DNA of 64,000 nucleotides from positions 164,850 through 228,849 of the forward strand of contig JAOAHX010000002.1 in NCBI GenBank assembly GCA_026415035.1. Direction: 5' to 3'. Position numbers and translations under genes: made by a program. This document shows positions 26,187-35,305 of this stretch, piece after piece. The DNA comes from Thermodesulfobacteriota bacterium (GTDB lineage: Bacteria > Desulfobacterota > BSN033 > UBA1163). The notes beneath the pieces are model-generated. The model did no database searches and was not told the origin of the DNA. It saw only the letters and a program-made list of their open reading frames with translations. Position 1 is the first letter of the stretch. Each line of letters opens with the position of its first letter.

Positions 26187-27338
26187 ATGAGGCCTTCACC
26201 TCTTTCTCCGATCACGAGAAGGGACTTTCTCTTCCTCTGGGGAAGGTGCCTTGCCTGTCTTTCCGGGGCGGCCATGGCCTTCCTTCCCAAAGGGTTGTCC
26301 GGCCAGGGGATGAAGAAGGGGCTCATCCGGCCAAAACTCTCCCCTTTCTATAGCGCCTTAGGAGGGGGAGAGGTCCGATGCGAACTCTGCCCCCATCGGT
26401 GTCAGGTGTCGAAAGGGAGAAGGGGCCTCTGCAAGGTTCGGGAGAACCGCGACGGGAAATATTATAGCCTCGTTTATGGGACCCCCGCCGCGCTCCACCT
26501 CGACCCCGTCGAACGGAATCCCTTTTTTCATGTCCATCCGGGGAGCAACGCCCTCTCCGTGGCTACCGCCGGATGCAACTTTCAATGTAAATTCTGTCAG
26601 ACCTGGGAGATGTCCCAGGCCTCGCCCGAAGAGATCTATAGCCACGAGGCCTCACCCGAGACGACCGTGAGGATGGCCAAGACGATGGGGGCCCGCGCGA
26701 TCGCCTATACCTATACCGAGCCCACCATCTTCTTCGAATACATGCTCGATACCGCTACCCTCGGAAGGCGAGAGGGCCTTCTCAATCTCCTCCAATCGAA
26801 CGGGTTTATCAATCCCCAACCTCTTCAGAGGTTATGTCAGGTTCTGGATGCGGCCAATATCGACCTCAAAGGTTTCTCCGAATCGTTCTATAGCCAGCTC
26901 TGTCAAGGGGAGTTGAGCCCTGTTCTTGAAACCTTAAAGAGGCTGAAGAAGGAGGGGATCCACCTCGAGATCACCAACCTGGTCATCCCGATGCAGAATG
27001 ATGAATTGGAGGCCGTGAGGGAGATGTGTCTGTGGATCAAAAGGGAACTGGGCAGCGACACGCCGGTCCATTTTTCACGGTTCTACCCCCTCTACAAACT
27101 TCGAACCCTCCCTCCCACCCCCATTTCTACCCTGGAGAAGGTGAGAGCCCTGGCCCTCTCCACAGGCCTCGAATATGTCTATATCGCAAAGGTTCCTGGC
27201 CATGAGGCCGAGAATACCTTCTGCCCCCGTTGCAAAAAATTGATCATCCAAAGGACAGGCTTCATGGTCGGGGAGGTCCAAATCAAATCTGGAAAGTGCA
27301 GGTTCTGCGGAAGACCCATCCCGGGGATCTGGACATGA
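26187..27338 (+). CDS. AmmeMemoRadiSam-type radical SAM protein with twin-arginine-like signal
   Basis: 383 residues. ITRRDFLFLWGRCLACLSG at the N-terminus is again a twin-arginine motif with a hydrophobic region. VRCELCPHRCQVSKGRRGLC precedes the cluster motif AGCNFQCKFCQTW (CxxxCxxC). AYTYTEPTIFFEYM, ANIDLKGFSESFY and HFSRFYPLYKL match the AmmeMemoRadiSam-system radical SAM enzyme. The C-terminus adds a zinc-ribbon-like pair, CPRCKKL and CRFCGRP. It is divergent from the other Tat-type radical SAM gene, 84 bp away, and overlaps the next small gene at ATGA. Function unknown. Confidence 0.87.
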   Translation: MRPSPLSPITRRDFLFLWGRCLACLSGAAMAFLPKGLSGQGMKKGLIRPKLSPFYSALGGGEVRCELCPHRCQVSKGRRGLCKVRENRDGKYYSLVYGTPAALHLDPVERNPFFHVHPGSNALSVATAGCNFQCKFCQTWEMSQASPEEIYSHEASPETTVRMAKTMGARAIAYTYTEPTIFFEYMLDTATLGRREGLLNLLQSNGFINPQPLQRLCQVLDAANIDLKGFSESFYSQLCQGELSPVLETLKRLKKEGIHLEITNLVIPMQNDELEAVREMCLWIKRELGSDTPVHFSRFYPLYKLRTLPPTPISTLEKVRALALSTGLEYVYIAKVPGHEAENTFCPRCKKLIIQRTGFMVGEVQIKSGKCRFCGRPIPGIWT

Positions 27339-27520
27339 AGACGCTCCCTTTCACTTGTCCCGTCTGCGGTCAGAAGAGGGACTATCCCCTTCAGGCCCTC
27401 TATGAAGGCGCCCTTTTGAACTGCCCCTTTTGCAAACTCACCCTCACCCTCCACGGTCATATGTGGGAGGAGGTTCAGAGGGAGATCCAGAAATTGACTC
27501 AATCCCAGAATACGCCGTAG
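27335..27520 (+). CDS. small zinc-ribbon protein
   Basis: 61 residues. Two CxxC pairs (TCPVCGQKR and NCPFCKL, about residues 8-31) form a predicted zinc ribbon with no other domain. Its ATG overlaps the stop of the radical SAM gene (ATGA), indicating translational coupling and a linked role. The 3' end overlaps the convergent PAC2 gene by 22 bp. Function unknown. Confidence 0.7.
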   Translation: MKTLPFTCPVCGQKRDYPLQALYEGALLNCPFCKLTLTLHGHMWEEVQREIQKLTQSQNTP

Positions 27521-28311
27521 AAGGCTTGGGCCAGTTTGAGCTGCTCCTCCTTGTCGAGCTCCTCGCCCCTCTCCAAACGGTCCAGGTATCCATCGATCTC
27601 CTCGCTTTCCAGCCTCAATCGAGCGATCCGCTCCTCTTGACGGCCAATCTTTTGGTCCAGTTCGTCGAGGTCGAGGCGAAGGTCAAACCTTCGGTTCAAA
27701 AAAGAGAGGAGGGATTGAATGGCCCGGTAATCCCCCCGGGTCCCGAAGTAGAAAGGGACCTCCAGCCAGAGGCTCATCCCGGGCATCCTCCTTTGTTTGG
27801 CGATCCAGAGGAGATAACTGCTGAGGGCAGGGACCCCATGGTAGGTCATCGGCTCCAGTCCGGCTTCTCTGGCCTCCTCCCTCAGCTCTTCTTCGTTAAA
27901 CACCGCCCATATCTTCCGGGCCTGCGCGGGGCCGATCGCCGTGTGCATGCCGTTGATCGTGTAGAGCGATGGGGTCTGAAAATGATTTTGGGCGACCTCG
28001 AGCAATAGGGTCAAGAATCGATGGTGCTCGAATTCCGGTTCGTCGCTTTTAAAGATCAGGAGATTCTGTTCTTTTAAGGCCCAGAATTTGGACTCCTGAA
28101 TCTGGACGAGGTCGTCTTTAAACCTCACCCCGCCAAAAGAGAAGAAGGGAACCGGATCGAGAGCACCGACCTCGATCCCCCCTAACTTTTTGATCAGGTC
28201 GTCAATTCCCTTCGAGCAGAGTTGGCCGATGTCCTGGCCCTGCCAAATGACCAGCAGGGGAGGGTGATGGAGGTCAACGGAGGCATCGACTTTAAATAGG
28301 TCCCTCTCCAC
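27499..28311 (-). CDS. PAC2 family protein, divergent
   Basis: About 270 residues. The start of a PAC2 fold is visible (PPLLVIWQGQDIGQLCSKGID, DPVPFFSFGGVRFKDD, QESKFWALKEQNLLIFKSDE), then YTINGMHTAIG and GLEPMTYHGVPALSSYLLW. A charged coiled-coil-like tail is rich in E, L and R (residues about 215-260). PAC2 proteins are related to proteasome assembly chaperones, but their bacterial role is unknown. GTG at 28311 after AAAGGAGGAGAGGAGG is the favoured start; ATG at 28341 is in frame but lacks a site. It overlaps the other PAC2 gene upstream. Confidence 0.7.
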   Translation of the reverse strand: MERDLFKVDASVDLHHPPLLVIWQGQDIGQLCSKGIDDLIKKLGGIEVGALDPVPFFSFGGVRFKDDLVQIQESKFWALKEQNLLIFKSDEPEFEHHRFLTLLLEVAQNHFQTPSLYTINGMHTAIGPAQARKIWAVFNEEELREEAREAGLEPMTYHGVPALSSYLLWIAKQRRMPGMSLWLEVPFYFGTRGDYRAIQSLLSFLNRRFDLRLDLDELDQKIGRQEERIARLRLESEEIDGYLDRLERGEELDKEEQLKLAQAFYGVFWD

Positions 28312-29200
28312 CCTCCTCTCCTCCTTTGCGATACTGCTCATCGATGTAGATCTGCGCTTGAATCGTTATCGGGCCCGACCTTCCCTGGGCCAAGGACTTC
28401 CTCCGGTCGTACTCCTCCCTCAAAGGGGGAGGAAACTTGGCATAGAAGCCCTCGATGATCTCTTCTACTTGCCTTTCCAGCGGATCGAGGAAATGGAGAT
28501 CGAAAGCCGTTCCCAAGATCTGGGCGAAGACTTCCAAGACCGATCTCGAGGCCTTAGGATAGGGGAAGGAAGCCCCGGAGAGCCAATCCGGGATCTCTCC
28601 CATCAGGCAGGCCCCTTCGACCCCCCTCGATTTCGCCACCCCCAGGAGGAGTCCATTGAGGCCGGTGATGACCCCTTCGCCTTCGCTTCGGTCGGAGAGT
28701 TCGCTCATGAGAACGGTGTTCGATAAGGTTCGGATCTCCTCGATCAGCCGTTCGGAAGTGGCCACCGCACAGACCCTTGGCCTCATCTGGTGATGGGTGA
28801 GGGAGACACAGGCCCCTGAGGTATAGACCCTCCGACAACCCAATTCCAGAGCGACCTCCAAAACGAGATTGGCCATCTGGTAGGCCTTCTCTCCCGTAGC
28901 ATAAAATCGGCCTTCCCTCGAAGGCTGCTCCTCTCCAATGAACAGGAGGACCTCCCGGTCCTCTAACGTTTGAACGTAAAACCGGCTCTTCGGGAAGTCC
29001 AACCCTTTGAGCAGGCCCTCCTCGATGACGACCCGCCTGGGATAGAAGAAGGGGAACCCCTCGATCTTTCCAAATTCCTCCGCCTTCAAGATTTCCCTTA
29101 AGGCGTTGACCGCCAGGATGCCGATGTTGCCGATTCCGGGCCACCCGACGAACATCACCGGATTTCGGAGCTTGGGGCGATAGTAGAATCTAACCGCCAT
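28292..29200 (-). CDS. PAC2 family protein
   Basis: 302 residues. The N-terminal VMFVGWPGIGNIGILAVNAL is the PAC2 hallmark, followed by VLLFIGEEQPS, VYTSGACVSLTHHQMRP and VITGLNGLLLGVAKSRG. The C-terminal 60 residues are charged and helical. It forms an overlapping pair with the divergent PAC2 gene downstream, which suggests a heterodimer. The start at 29200 (MAVRFYYRP) is set by a GAGG site and by where family similarity begins. Confidence 0.82.
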   Translation of the reverse strand: MAVRFYYRPKLRNPVMFVGWPGIGNIGILAVNALREILKAEEFGKIEGFPFFYPRRVVIEEGLLKGLDFPKSRFYVQTLEDREVLLFIGEEQPSREGRFYATGEKAYQMANLVLEVALELGCRRVYTSGACVSLTHHQMRPRVCAVATSERLIEEIRTLSNTVLMSELSDRSEGEGVITGLNGLLLGVAKSRGVEGACLMGEIPDWLSGASFPYPKASRSVLEVFAQILGTAFDLHFLDPLERQVEEIIEGFYAKFPPPLREEYDRRKSLAQGRSGPITIQAQIYIDEQYRKGGEEGGEGPI

Positions 29201-29277
29201 CGGACTCGTGCCTCTTCGAAACCTCCCTTTTTCGAAATCGTCGTCACGGACGAGGATCCAGGATTCCGTATCCCATT

Positions 29278-31281
29278 CTATTCGGTTCGCGTGGTCTTCA
29301 CAAGGCCTTCCTCCCGACCCTTTTGGGAGGTGGAGACGAGGGTTCCATCGCTCCCTTTGGCCTCCTTGATCCGTTCGTTGTCTTGAAGCAGATGGAGATT
29401 GTGTTTCAGGGCAAAGGTCTGAAGGGCCTCCAGTTGATGCTGGAAGGCCGTGCAGTCGAGGGGACGGATCTCCTCCGGATCGATCTTCAGATCGAAGGCC
29501 CTGCACGTGCGCGTTTTGAGGGAGTATTGAACTTTGATCCAATGGGCATCGATCGAATTGAGGGTCCCTTCGTAGCCGTAGGCGAAGATATATCTTCTGC
29601 CCAATCGAGGATGGAAGAGGGATTCTCCGTCGAAGGCGTGAGGGACGTAGGGGATCCTCAACGCATCGAGGAGGGTGGGCAAGAGATCGACATGGCTGGT
29701 CGGCACCTGAATGGATCTCGGCCTAAAGAGGGCGGGCTGGTGAAACATCATGGGGGTCGCAAGATTTTCGTTATAACTATACCGGTGGTGCATGAAATTG
29801 TCAGGGTGATGCTGGCCGAAGGCCTGGCCATGGTCCCCCGCGATGACGAGGATCGTCCGGCCGAGCAGCCCCTCCTGTTTTAACCTATCGTAAACCCGTT
29901 TCAGCATGTGATCGAGGAGGTTGAGATTGTTATAATATCGGCTGATCATCCGCATATCGGGAGGGACGAGGTGATATTCGGATCCGTAATCGAAATAGGG
30001 GAGGTGGGCGGCGAAGCTGAGGTAGATGGCCAAAAAGGGTTCTTTGGCCCTCTGGATTCTCCGGTTGAAAAAGTCGATGGTCTCCACTTCGTCCCTTCCG
30101 AGATAGCGTCCGAAAGCGTTTTTCTCCTCCCTCTTCCTCAGCGTCAGGTTATCGAAATGGTAGATCTCCTTGAGGCCACTGTTTTTGACGAAAGCGGCCG
30201 GAAAGTACCACTGGAGGGGGGAAGGGGTCACGAGAAAGGCCTCGTAGCCCTCCGGCAGAAAGGCCAAGAGGGAGGGAAGAAAGGCATCCGGTCGGGTCCC
30301 AAACATCTCCTGGCTGAAGAGGTCGTACCGCCCGCTCAGGAGGGAGAAGACCGCTTTGGTGGTGATATTCGATGTCGTAAAATGTCTCTCCAAATACCAA
30401 CTCTCCCTTGCCAAACTTTGAAGGAAGGGCATCGGGATCCTTCCGGGCTCGGTCGGGTCGAAGATATAGCGGCTCCCCACAGACTCCATGATGAAAAGGA
30501 CGATGTTCCAGCGACGGTCAGAAGCCAGGGGGTTGGGCGTAAAAATTGGGCTTGCCTCTCGGGAAGCCATCTCCCCGGAAGGAAGAGGGGGGCCTTCCTC
30601 TTCCTGAAAGACCTTCCTTCGAACCTCTTCTCCAAGGTCGGCGAATAAGGAGAGGGTCGGATTACTTCGCAGCTCGGCAGGCAGGGGGGCGGGATGAAGG
30701 AGAGAGGCCAGGCCGGAAAAGGCAAAGAGGAGGATCCCCCCGCCTAAAGTGGCCTGGAGGAGCCTCCTTCTTAAGGGGAACGGGAGAAGGAAGACCCCCC
30801 AAAAAAGACCGATGGGCAGCAGAAGCGCAACTATCTCTTGCCAGCCCACGAATTTGAAGATCTCCACCTTCGGGACATTATGGAGGAGTTCCTGAAGGAC
30901 GAAATAGCCCATGCCGGTTTGGGCCTCGAAGAGGAGCCGGAGGTGGGCCTGATGGAGAAGGGCGAGGCCGAGGAGAAGGAGATGGGTGATAGCCACGGCC
31001 AGGGTGTTGAGCCAAGGCCTCCCTTTTTTTCTCAGGATCGGGCGGAAGGCCCGGTACACAAGCCAGGACCCTCCAAAGGAGAGGAGGACCAGTCCGAGGT
31101 CATAAGAAAGATCCCTGATCATCACCCAAAAGGGGTGCCTGGAGGGATCGAAATCGAAAGGCCTGACCGAATAGGTGAAGAGAGACCAGGTGAGTTGGAT
31201 CCGATAGATCAGGACGATCCCCAAGAGGGAAAAAGAGAAGGCAAATGGAGTTTTCGGGATAACCGGTTCCAATCGAAGCAT
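29278..31281 (-). CDS. membrane-anchored sulfatase-fold transferase (LtaS/phosphoglycerol or phosphoethanolamine transferase type)
   Basis: About 667 residues. The first 220 residues hold several hydrophobic helices, placing the catalytic domain outside the inner membrane. The sulfatase-fold domain starts at about residue 260 with WNIVLFIMESVGSRYI. A likely catalytic Thr lies in TSNITTKAVFSLLSG, with HLPYFDYG and AGDHGQAFGQHHPDN as metal ligands. Relatives transfer phosphoglycerol or phosphoethanolamine to envelope glycans or lipid A. Which group is transferred here is unknown. The divergent neighbour is a lipid A-type acyltransferase, which supports an envelope role. The start at 31281 has only a weak site. 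Confidence 0.85.
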   Translation of the reverse strand: MLRLEPVIPKTPFAFSFSLLGIVLIYRIQLTWSLFTYSVRPFDFDPSRHPFWVMIRDLSYDLGLVLLSFGGSWLVYRAFRPILRKKGRPWLNTLAVAITHLLLLGLALLHQAHLRLLFEAQTGMGYFVLQELLHNVPKVEIFKFVGWQEIVALLLPIGLFWGVFLLPFPLRRRLLQATLGGGILLFAFSGLASLLHPAPLPAELRSNPTLSLFADLGEEVRRKVFQEEEGPPLPSGEMASREASPIFTPNPLASDRRWNIVLFIMESVGSRYIFDPTEPGRIPMPFLQSLARESWYLERHFTTSNITTKAVFSLLSGRYDLFSQEMFGTRPDAFLPSLLAFLPEGYEAFLVTPSPLQWYFPAAFVKNSGLKEIYHFDNLTLRKREEKNAFGRYLGRDEVETIDFFNRRIQRAKEPFLAIYLSFAAHLPYFDYGSEYHLVPPDMRMISRYYNNLNLLDHMLKRVYDRLKQEGLLGRTILVIAGDHGQAFGQHHPDNFMHHRYSYNENLATPMMFHQPALFRPRSIQVPTSHVDLLPTLLDALRIPYVPHAFDGESLFHPRLGRRYIFAYGYEGTLNSIDAHWIKVQYSLKTRTCRAFDLKIDPEEIRPLDCTAFQHQLEALQTFALKHNLHLLQDNERIKEAKGSDGTLVSTSQKGREEGLVKTTRTE

Positions 31282-31415
31282 ATCTGGATCTCTCTTGGTG
31301 AATCTATTCTGTGACAGAAAAGGATAAGAATCAACCCACGAGATGGGGCCGGTATTGATATTCCGCCCGGAATCCTCTATCGTTATCCAAGCGGCCAAGG
31401 AGATTCTTCCTCACC

Positions 31416-32360
31416 ATGAATAGGGGTTCGTCCCATCTCATCCACTGGGCAGGGGATCTGCTGTTGACGATCCTCGCCCTCTGCCTGAGCGTCCCGATCC
31501 GATGGTTACCTCCTCGGGTGCTTCCTTCGATGTCTCGATGGGTGGGATCGGCCCTTTTCTTCCTCCATCCCCGGTATCGGAAGAGGGTCGTCCATAATCT
31601 TCGGCTCGCCTTTGGAGGGGAGATGGATCCAAAGGGGATCGAAAAACTTGCCCGGGAGGTGTTTTTCCATCTAACCCTGACCCCCCTGGAGTCGCTCTAT
31701 GGCTATCTCCATCCTCCCGAACGATTCCTCCTCAAGATCAAGATCGAAGGAGAGGATCATCTACGGTCGGCCCTGGCTGAGGGCCGTGGGACGATCGCCC
31801 TGGGTCTCCATCTTGGCCCTTTTACGCTGGTGGGGGCAAGACTGGCCCTGGAAGGTTACCGGTTCAATCTGATTTATAATGAAGGAAATTATCCCAAATT
31901 TTGGAAGAGGCTGGGGAAGCACCAGCGAAGGCTCGGGCAGAATCCCATTCCGTTGAAACCGATCTCGGTCTCGCTGAAGAAGGCCCTCAACTGCCTGCGC
32001 CGCAACGAGATCCTCTATCTCATCGCCGATGAGCAGCAGCGGAGGGGTGGCGTTCCCACGCCCTTTTTTGGCAGGACCGCCTTCACGCCACCAGGACCTG
32101 CCCTCCTCTCCCTAAAGACGGGTGCGCCGATTTTGCCCATGTTCATCCGAAGGGAGCAGGGGGTTCCAGAGGCCTTGGTGATCGGTCCCCCCATCACCGT
32201 CGAGAGGAGCGGCAACCTGGAGAGCGATATGGAGCAGTTGACCATCGCTTTTACCAAGGCCGTCGAAAGGGTCGTAAGGGCGTATCCCAGCCAGTGGGCC
32301 TGGCTCAATCGCCGGTGGAAACAGCCGAAGGGCTCCTTGACAGTCCGAGGGGAGACGTAA
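31416..32360 (+). CDS. LpxL/HtrB-family lysophospholipid or lipid A acyltransferase
   Basis: 314 residues with one N-terminal membrane helix (LLLTILALCLSVPIRWL). The family pattern is present: NLRLAFGG, the catalytic-His segment ALGLHLGPFTLVG, EILYLIADEQQRRGG, PTPFFGRTAFTP and GAPILPMFIRR. In LpxL the active His is followed four residues later by Glu or Asp (HxxxxD/E). Here that place is Thr, so activity may be altered. It should act at the inner membrane on lipid A or glycolipid precursors. The gene overlaps no other; gmhA follows 14 bp on. Confidence 0.85.
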   Translation: MNRGSSHLIHWAGDLLLTILALCLSVPIRWLPPRVLPSMSRWVGSALFFLHPRYRKRVVHNLRLAFGGEMDPKGIEKLAREVFFHLTLTPLESLYGYLHPPERFLLKIKIEGEDHLRSALAEGRGTIALGLHLGPFTLVGARLALEGYRFNLIYNEGNYPKFWKRLGKHQRRLGQNPIPLKPISVSLKKALNCLRRNEILYLIADEQQRRGGVPTPFFGRTAFTPPGPALLSLKTGAPILPMFIRREQGVPEALVIGPPITVERSGNLESDMEQLTIAFTKAVERVVRAYPSQWAWLNRRWKQPKGSLTVRGET

Positions 32361-32374
32361 TAAGATTTGGGCCG

Positions 32375-32977
32375 ATGGAAGAGATCATCCAGAAGAGGTT
32401 TAAAGAACATAACGAGGTGAAAAACCAGTTTTTGAAGGGGAACCTCTCGAAGATTCTCGAGGTGGTGAAATTGATCTCCCACTGTTTCGAGATGGGGAAC
32501 AAACTCTTCTTCTTCGGAAACGGCGGGAGCGCCGCCGATGCCCAACATCTCGCAGCGGAGTTCGTCAACCGCTACATCATGGAGCGTCCCCCTCTTCCGG
32601 CCATCGCCCTGACGACGGACACCTCGGTCCTGACCAGCATTTCGAACGATTTCTCCTTCCACGACGTCTTTGCCAAACAGCTCAAGGCCCTGGGTCGGGA
32701 GGGCGATGTCGCCGTCGGCATCAGCACGAGCGGCACCTCCCAGAACGTCCTGAGAGCCTTCGAGGTGGCCAGGGAGATGGGCATCAAGACGATCGCCCTG
32801 ACCGGACACGACGGAGGATTGGTTGCCAAGGTCGCCGACATTTCCCTCGTCGTCCCCTCCTCCAGCACCCCCCGTATTCAGGAGATCCATATCCTCGTCG
32901 GACATCTCCTCTGTGAATTGGTGGAACATTACCTATTTTTGCATAACACCTCTGCTTACGGCGGAGAGGATCTCTGA
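32375..32977 (+). CDS. gmhA: phosphoheptose isomerase (GmhA)
   Basis: 200 residues, SIS-fold isomerase converting sedoheptulose 7-phosphate to D-glycero-D-manno-heptose 7-phosphate for LPS inner core. GNGGSAADAQHLAAEFVNR and ISTSGTSQNVLRAF are the GmhA signatures, and IQEIHILVGHLLCELVE carries the C-terminal catalytic and metal His/Glu. The start at 32375 gives the family's usual length. It clusters with acyltransferase and sugar-phosphate genes, marking a Gram-negative outer membrane. Confidence 0.94.
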   Translation: MEEIIQKRFKEHNEVKNQFLKGNLSKILEVVKLISHCFEMGNKLFFFGNGGSAADAQHLAAEFVNRYIMERPPLPAIALTTDTSVLTSISNDFSFHDVFAKQLKALGREGDVAVGISTSGTSQNVLRAFEVAREMGIKTIALTGHDGGLVAKVADISLVVPSSSTPRIQEIHILVGHLLCELVEHYLFLHNTSAYGGEDL

Positions 32978-33000
32978 AGGGACCCTTTGAGAGGATCGCC

Positions 33001-33948
33001 ATGGTGCCCCGCCCCCTCGATCCCAACCGCATCACCTACACGTCCTTGAAAGGAAAGAGACACAAGGTTAAAACGGCCGCTTTTGCACGGGCCTGGCAGG
33101 GCGAGGGCAGGTTTACCGAATTCCTGAAAGGCCTCCCCAATCTCCTCGCCGGAAAGGACTTTCGGGAGGTGGTGGAAAGGATCGCCCGGGCGGTGAGGCA
33201 GAGGCGTATGGTCCTGCTCGGGATGGGTGCCCATCCCATTAAGGTAGGGCTCAGTCCCGTGTTGATCGACTTGATGGAGAGAGGCATCCTCAAGGGGATT
33301 GCCATGAACGGCGCCTGTGTGGTCCACGATGTGGAGATCGCCATGTCGGGCCATACCTCGGAGGAGGTGGAGTCGGAGCTTCACCAGGGCACGTTTGGAA
33401 TGGTCCGGGAGACTCACGAGGCGATCAATCAGGCGATCCGGGAGGGGGTTCGAAAGGGGTGGGGGATCGGCCAGGCCGTCGGGCATAAAATTAACACAGG
33501 CCGTTTTCCATACAGACGATATTCCTTGCTGGCTGCCGGGCAGAGGTTGGGCCTTCCGATTACGGTCCACGTCGCCATAGGCACCGACATCGTCCACATG
33601 GGACCCTCCGCCGACGGGGCCGCCATCGGAGAGGGAAGCCTCCGGGACTTTCGTCTCTTCGCCACCCTCGTCTCCCAACTGGAAAAAGGGGTCTTCATCA
33701 ACCTCGGCTCGGCGGTCATCCTGCCCGAGGTCTTCCTGAAGGCCCTGGCCCTCTCGAAGAACTTGGGTCACCAGATTTCCGAATTGACGACGGTGAACCT
33801 GGACTTCCTTCACCAATACCGGCCCACGGTCAACGTGGTCCAAAGGCCCACCTCGATCGGTGGAAAGGGGTTCACCCTCATCGGCCACCATGAGATCATG
33901 TTGCCTCTTCTCTCGGCGGCTGTCATCGAGAAACTCATGGGCGGTTGA
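33001..33948 (+). CDS. conserved protein, deoxyhypusine synthase-like
   Basis: 315 residues. Segments such as [36 protein letters not shown] and [17 protein letters not shown] recall the NAD-binding deoxyhypusine synthase fold, though bacteria lack the usual eIF5A substrate. Relatives occur beside gmhA in other deltaproteobacteria. Here the gene starts 23 bp after gmhA and shares its operon, so a link to heptose or LPS precursor metabolism is possible but unproven. GAGAGG precedes the ATG. Confidence 0.65.
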   Translation: MVPRPLDPNRITYTSLKGKRHKVKTAAFARAWQGEGRFTEFLKGLPNLLAGKDFREVVERIARAVRQRRMVLLGMGAHPIKVGLSPVLIDLMERGILKGIAMNGACVVHDVEIAMSGHTSEEVESELHQGTFGMVRETHEAINQAIREGVRKGWGIGQAVGHKINTGRFPYRRYSLLAAGQRLGLPITVHVAIGTDIVHMGPSADGAAIGEGSLRDFRLFATLVSQLEKGVFINLGSAVILPEVFLKALALSKNLGHQISELTTVNLDFLHQYRPTVNVVQRPTSIGGKGFTLIGHHEIMLPLLSAAVIEKLMGG

Positions 33949-34007
33949 GGTCTCCTCTCCTCGGAAAAGGAGGGAGACGATTCGAGGATCGGCAAAGGAG
34001 GGTTTCG

Positions 34008-34202
34008 ATGTTCGAATGCCATCTCGAAAAGAATAAGAGGCGCTGCACCTGCACCTATGAACCCTGTGACCGCAAGGGAAGGTGTTGCGAATGCATCGCC
34101 TATCACTGGGGCAGGAAGCAGTTGCCCGGGTGTTTCTTCTCTCCCGAAGGGGAGAGGACTTACGACCGGTCCATCCGGAGATTCATCGCGGAACATCGAT
34201 AG
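34008..34202 (+). CDS. small cysteine-rich protein (DUF6485-like)
   Basis: 64 residues with eight Cys in the first 50 ([19 protein letters not shown], then [10 protein letters not shown] and PGCF). A metal-binding (zinc or iron-sulfur) miniprotein is likely. A strong AAAGGAGGG site precedes the ATG. Function unknown; it lies inside a plus-strand gene string. Confidence 0.78.
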   Translation: MFECHLEKNKRRCTCTYEPCDRKGRCCECIAYHWGRKQLPGCFFSPEGERTYDRSIRRFIAEHR

Positions 34203-34276
34203 GCGATGGACCGGGACGGAGAGGAGGCCCGCCGAGGAAGCGGCATTCCACGTCCTCCTTCCCCTTCGTGGGATTC

Positions 34277-35305
34277 ATGGACAACGCCATGGACATCCAA
34301 TTCGAGCGGTACCATCTGCAATGCGATCTTCTTTCCCCCCTCCAAGGGTTCGAGACGGTCTCGGTTCCTACGGAGGTCCGAATCGATCCGTTGACGAAGA
34401 GGAGGTGTCGGATCATCACCTGGGGCCTTCCCGATACGGGGCGGATCGACCTCTCCCGGATGGTAGAGGAATCCCGAGGGTGCATCTTCTGTCCAGAGAA
34501 CGTCCATTTGAAGACCCCAAAATTCCTGAAAGAGATCGCACCGGAAGGGAGGCTATCGAGGGGGGAGGCCGTGGGGTTTCCGAACCTCTTTCCCGCAGGG
34601 AGTTACGGGAGCGTCATCGTCCTCTGTTCGGCACATTTTCGCCCCCTGAACGAACTTACCCCTTCCCTCTACGAAGATGGCCTCTCCTTAGCCGTGGAGA
34701 TCATCCGGAGGACGGTTGCCTACGATCCCAATGGCCGTTTCTGGCAGGTGAGTCAAAATTTTTTACATCCGGCCGGAAGCAGTATCCTCCACCCTCACCT
34801 CCAGGTGATCGGCGACCCCATCCCGACCAACGAGATGGAATGGCTGAGGGAGGCCGGTGCCTCTTACTACGAGAGGAACCGGTCCATCTACTGGCAGGAT
34901 CTCGTTCGGAAGGAGGAGGAGTTGGGAGAGCGATATATCGCCAAGACCGGGAATGTCCATTGGTTTGTTTCCTTCGCGCCCATCGGATTTAACGAGGTCT
35001 GTGCGGTGGTGGAAGGCCATAGCTCCCTCTTGACCCTGACCCCAGCGGACCTCTCTCTCCTCGCCCGAGGGATTGTCTCGACCTTGAGATACTACCACGA
35101 TAAGAATTTGAACAGCTTCAATCTCACCTTCTATTCCATTTCCGGAGAGGAGACTCACTGGCTTCTCTTGAGGATCATCTCCAGGACGCCCCTCCAGCCC
35201 TATTACCTGAACGACTGGACCTCGTTCGAGGCCCTCCACTCCGAGCTCACCCTGAACATCTACCCTGAGGGTCTTTGCCGTGAGATCCGACCTTATTTCT
35301 CCTGA
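34277..35305 (+). CDS. GalT/HIT-superfamily nucleotidyltransferase-like protein
   Basis: About 342 residues. GSSILHPHLQV carries the H-x-H-x-Q active site of galactose-1-phosphate uridylyltransferase-type HIT proteins. GCIFCPENV matches their N-terminal zinc-site CxxC, and NSFNLTFY a late strand. NMP transfer onto a sugar phosphate is expected. The overall sequence is remote from GalT, so the sugar is unknown. The start is uncertain: ATG at 34277 or 34289, both with poor sites. The 3' end overlaps the Ppx-like gene by 26 bp. Confidence 0.78.
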   Translation: MDNAMDIQFERYHLQCDLLSPLQGFETVSVPTEVRIDPLTKRRCRIITWGLPDTGRIDLSRMVEESRGCIFCPENVHLKTPKFLKEIAPEGRLSRGEAVGFPNLFPAGSYGSVIVLCSAHFRPLNELTPSLYEDGLSLAVEIIRRTVAYDPNGRFWQVSQNFLHPAGSSILHPHLQVIGDPIPTNEMEWLREAGASYYERNRSIYWQDLVRKEEELGERYIAKTGNVHWFVSFAPIGFNEVCAVVEGHSSLLTLTPADLSLLARGIVSTLRYYHDKNLNSFNLTFYSISGEETHWLLLRIISRTPLQPYYLNDWTSFEALHSELTLNIYPEGLCREIRPYFS

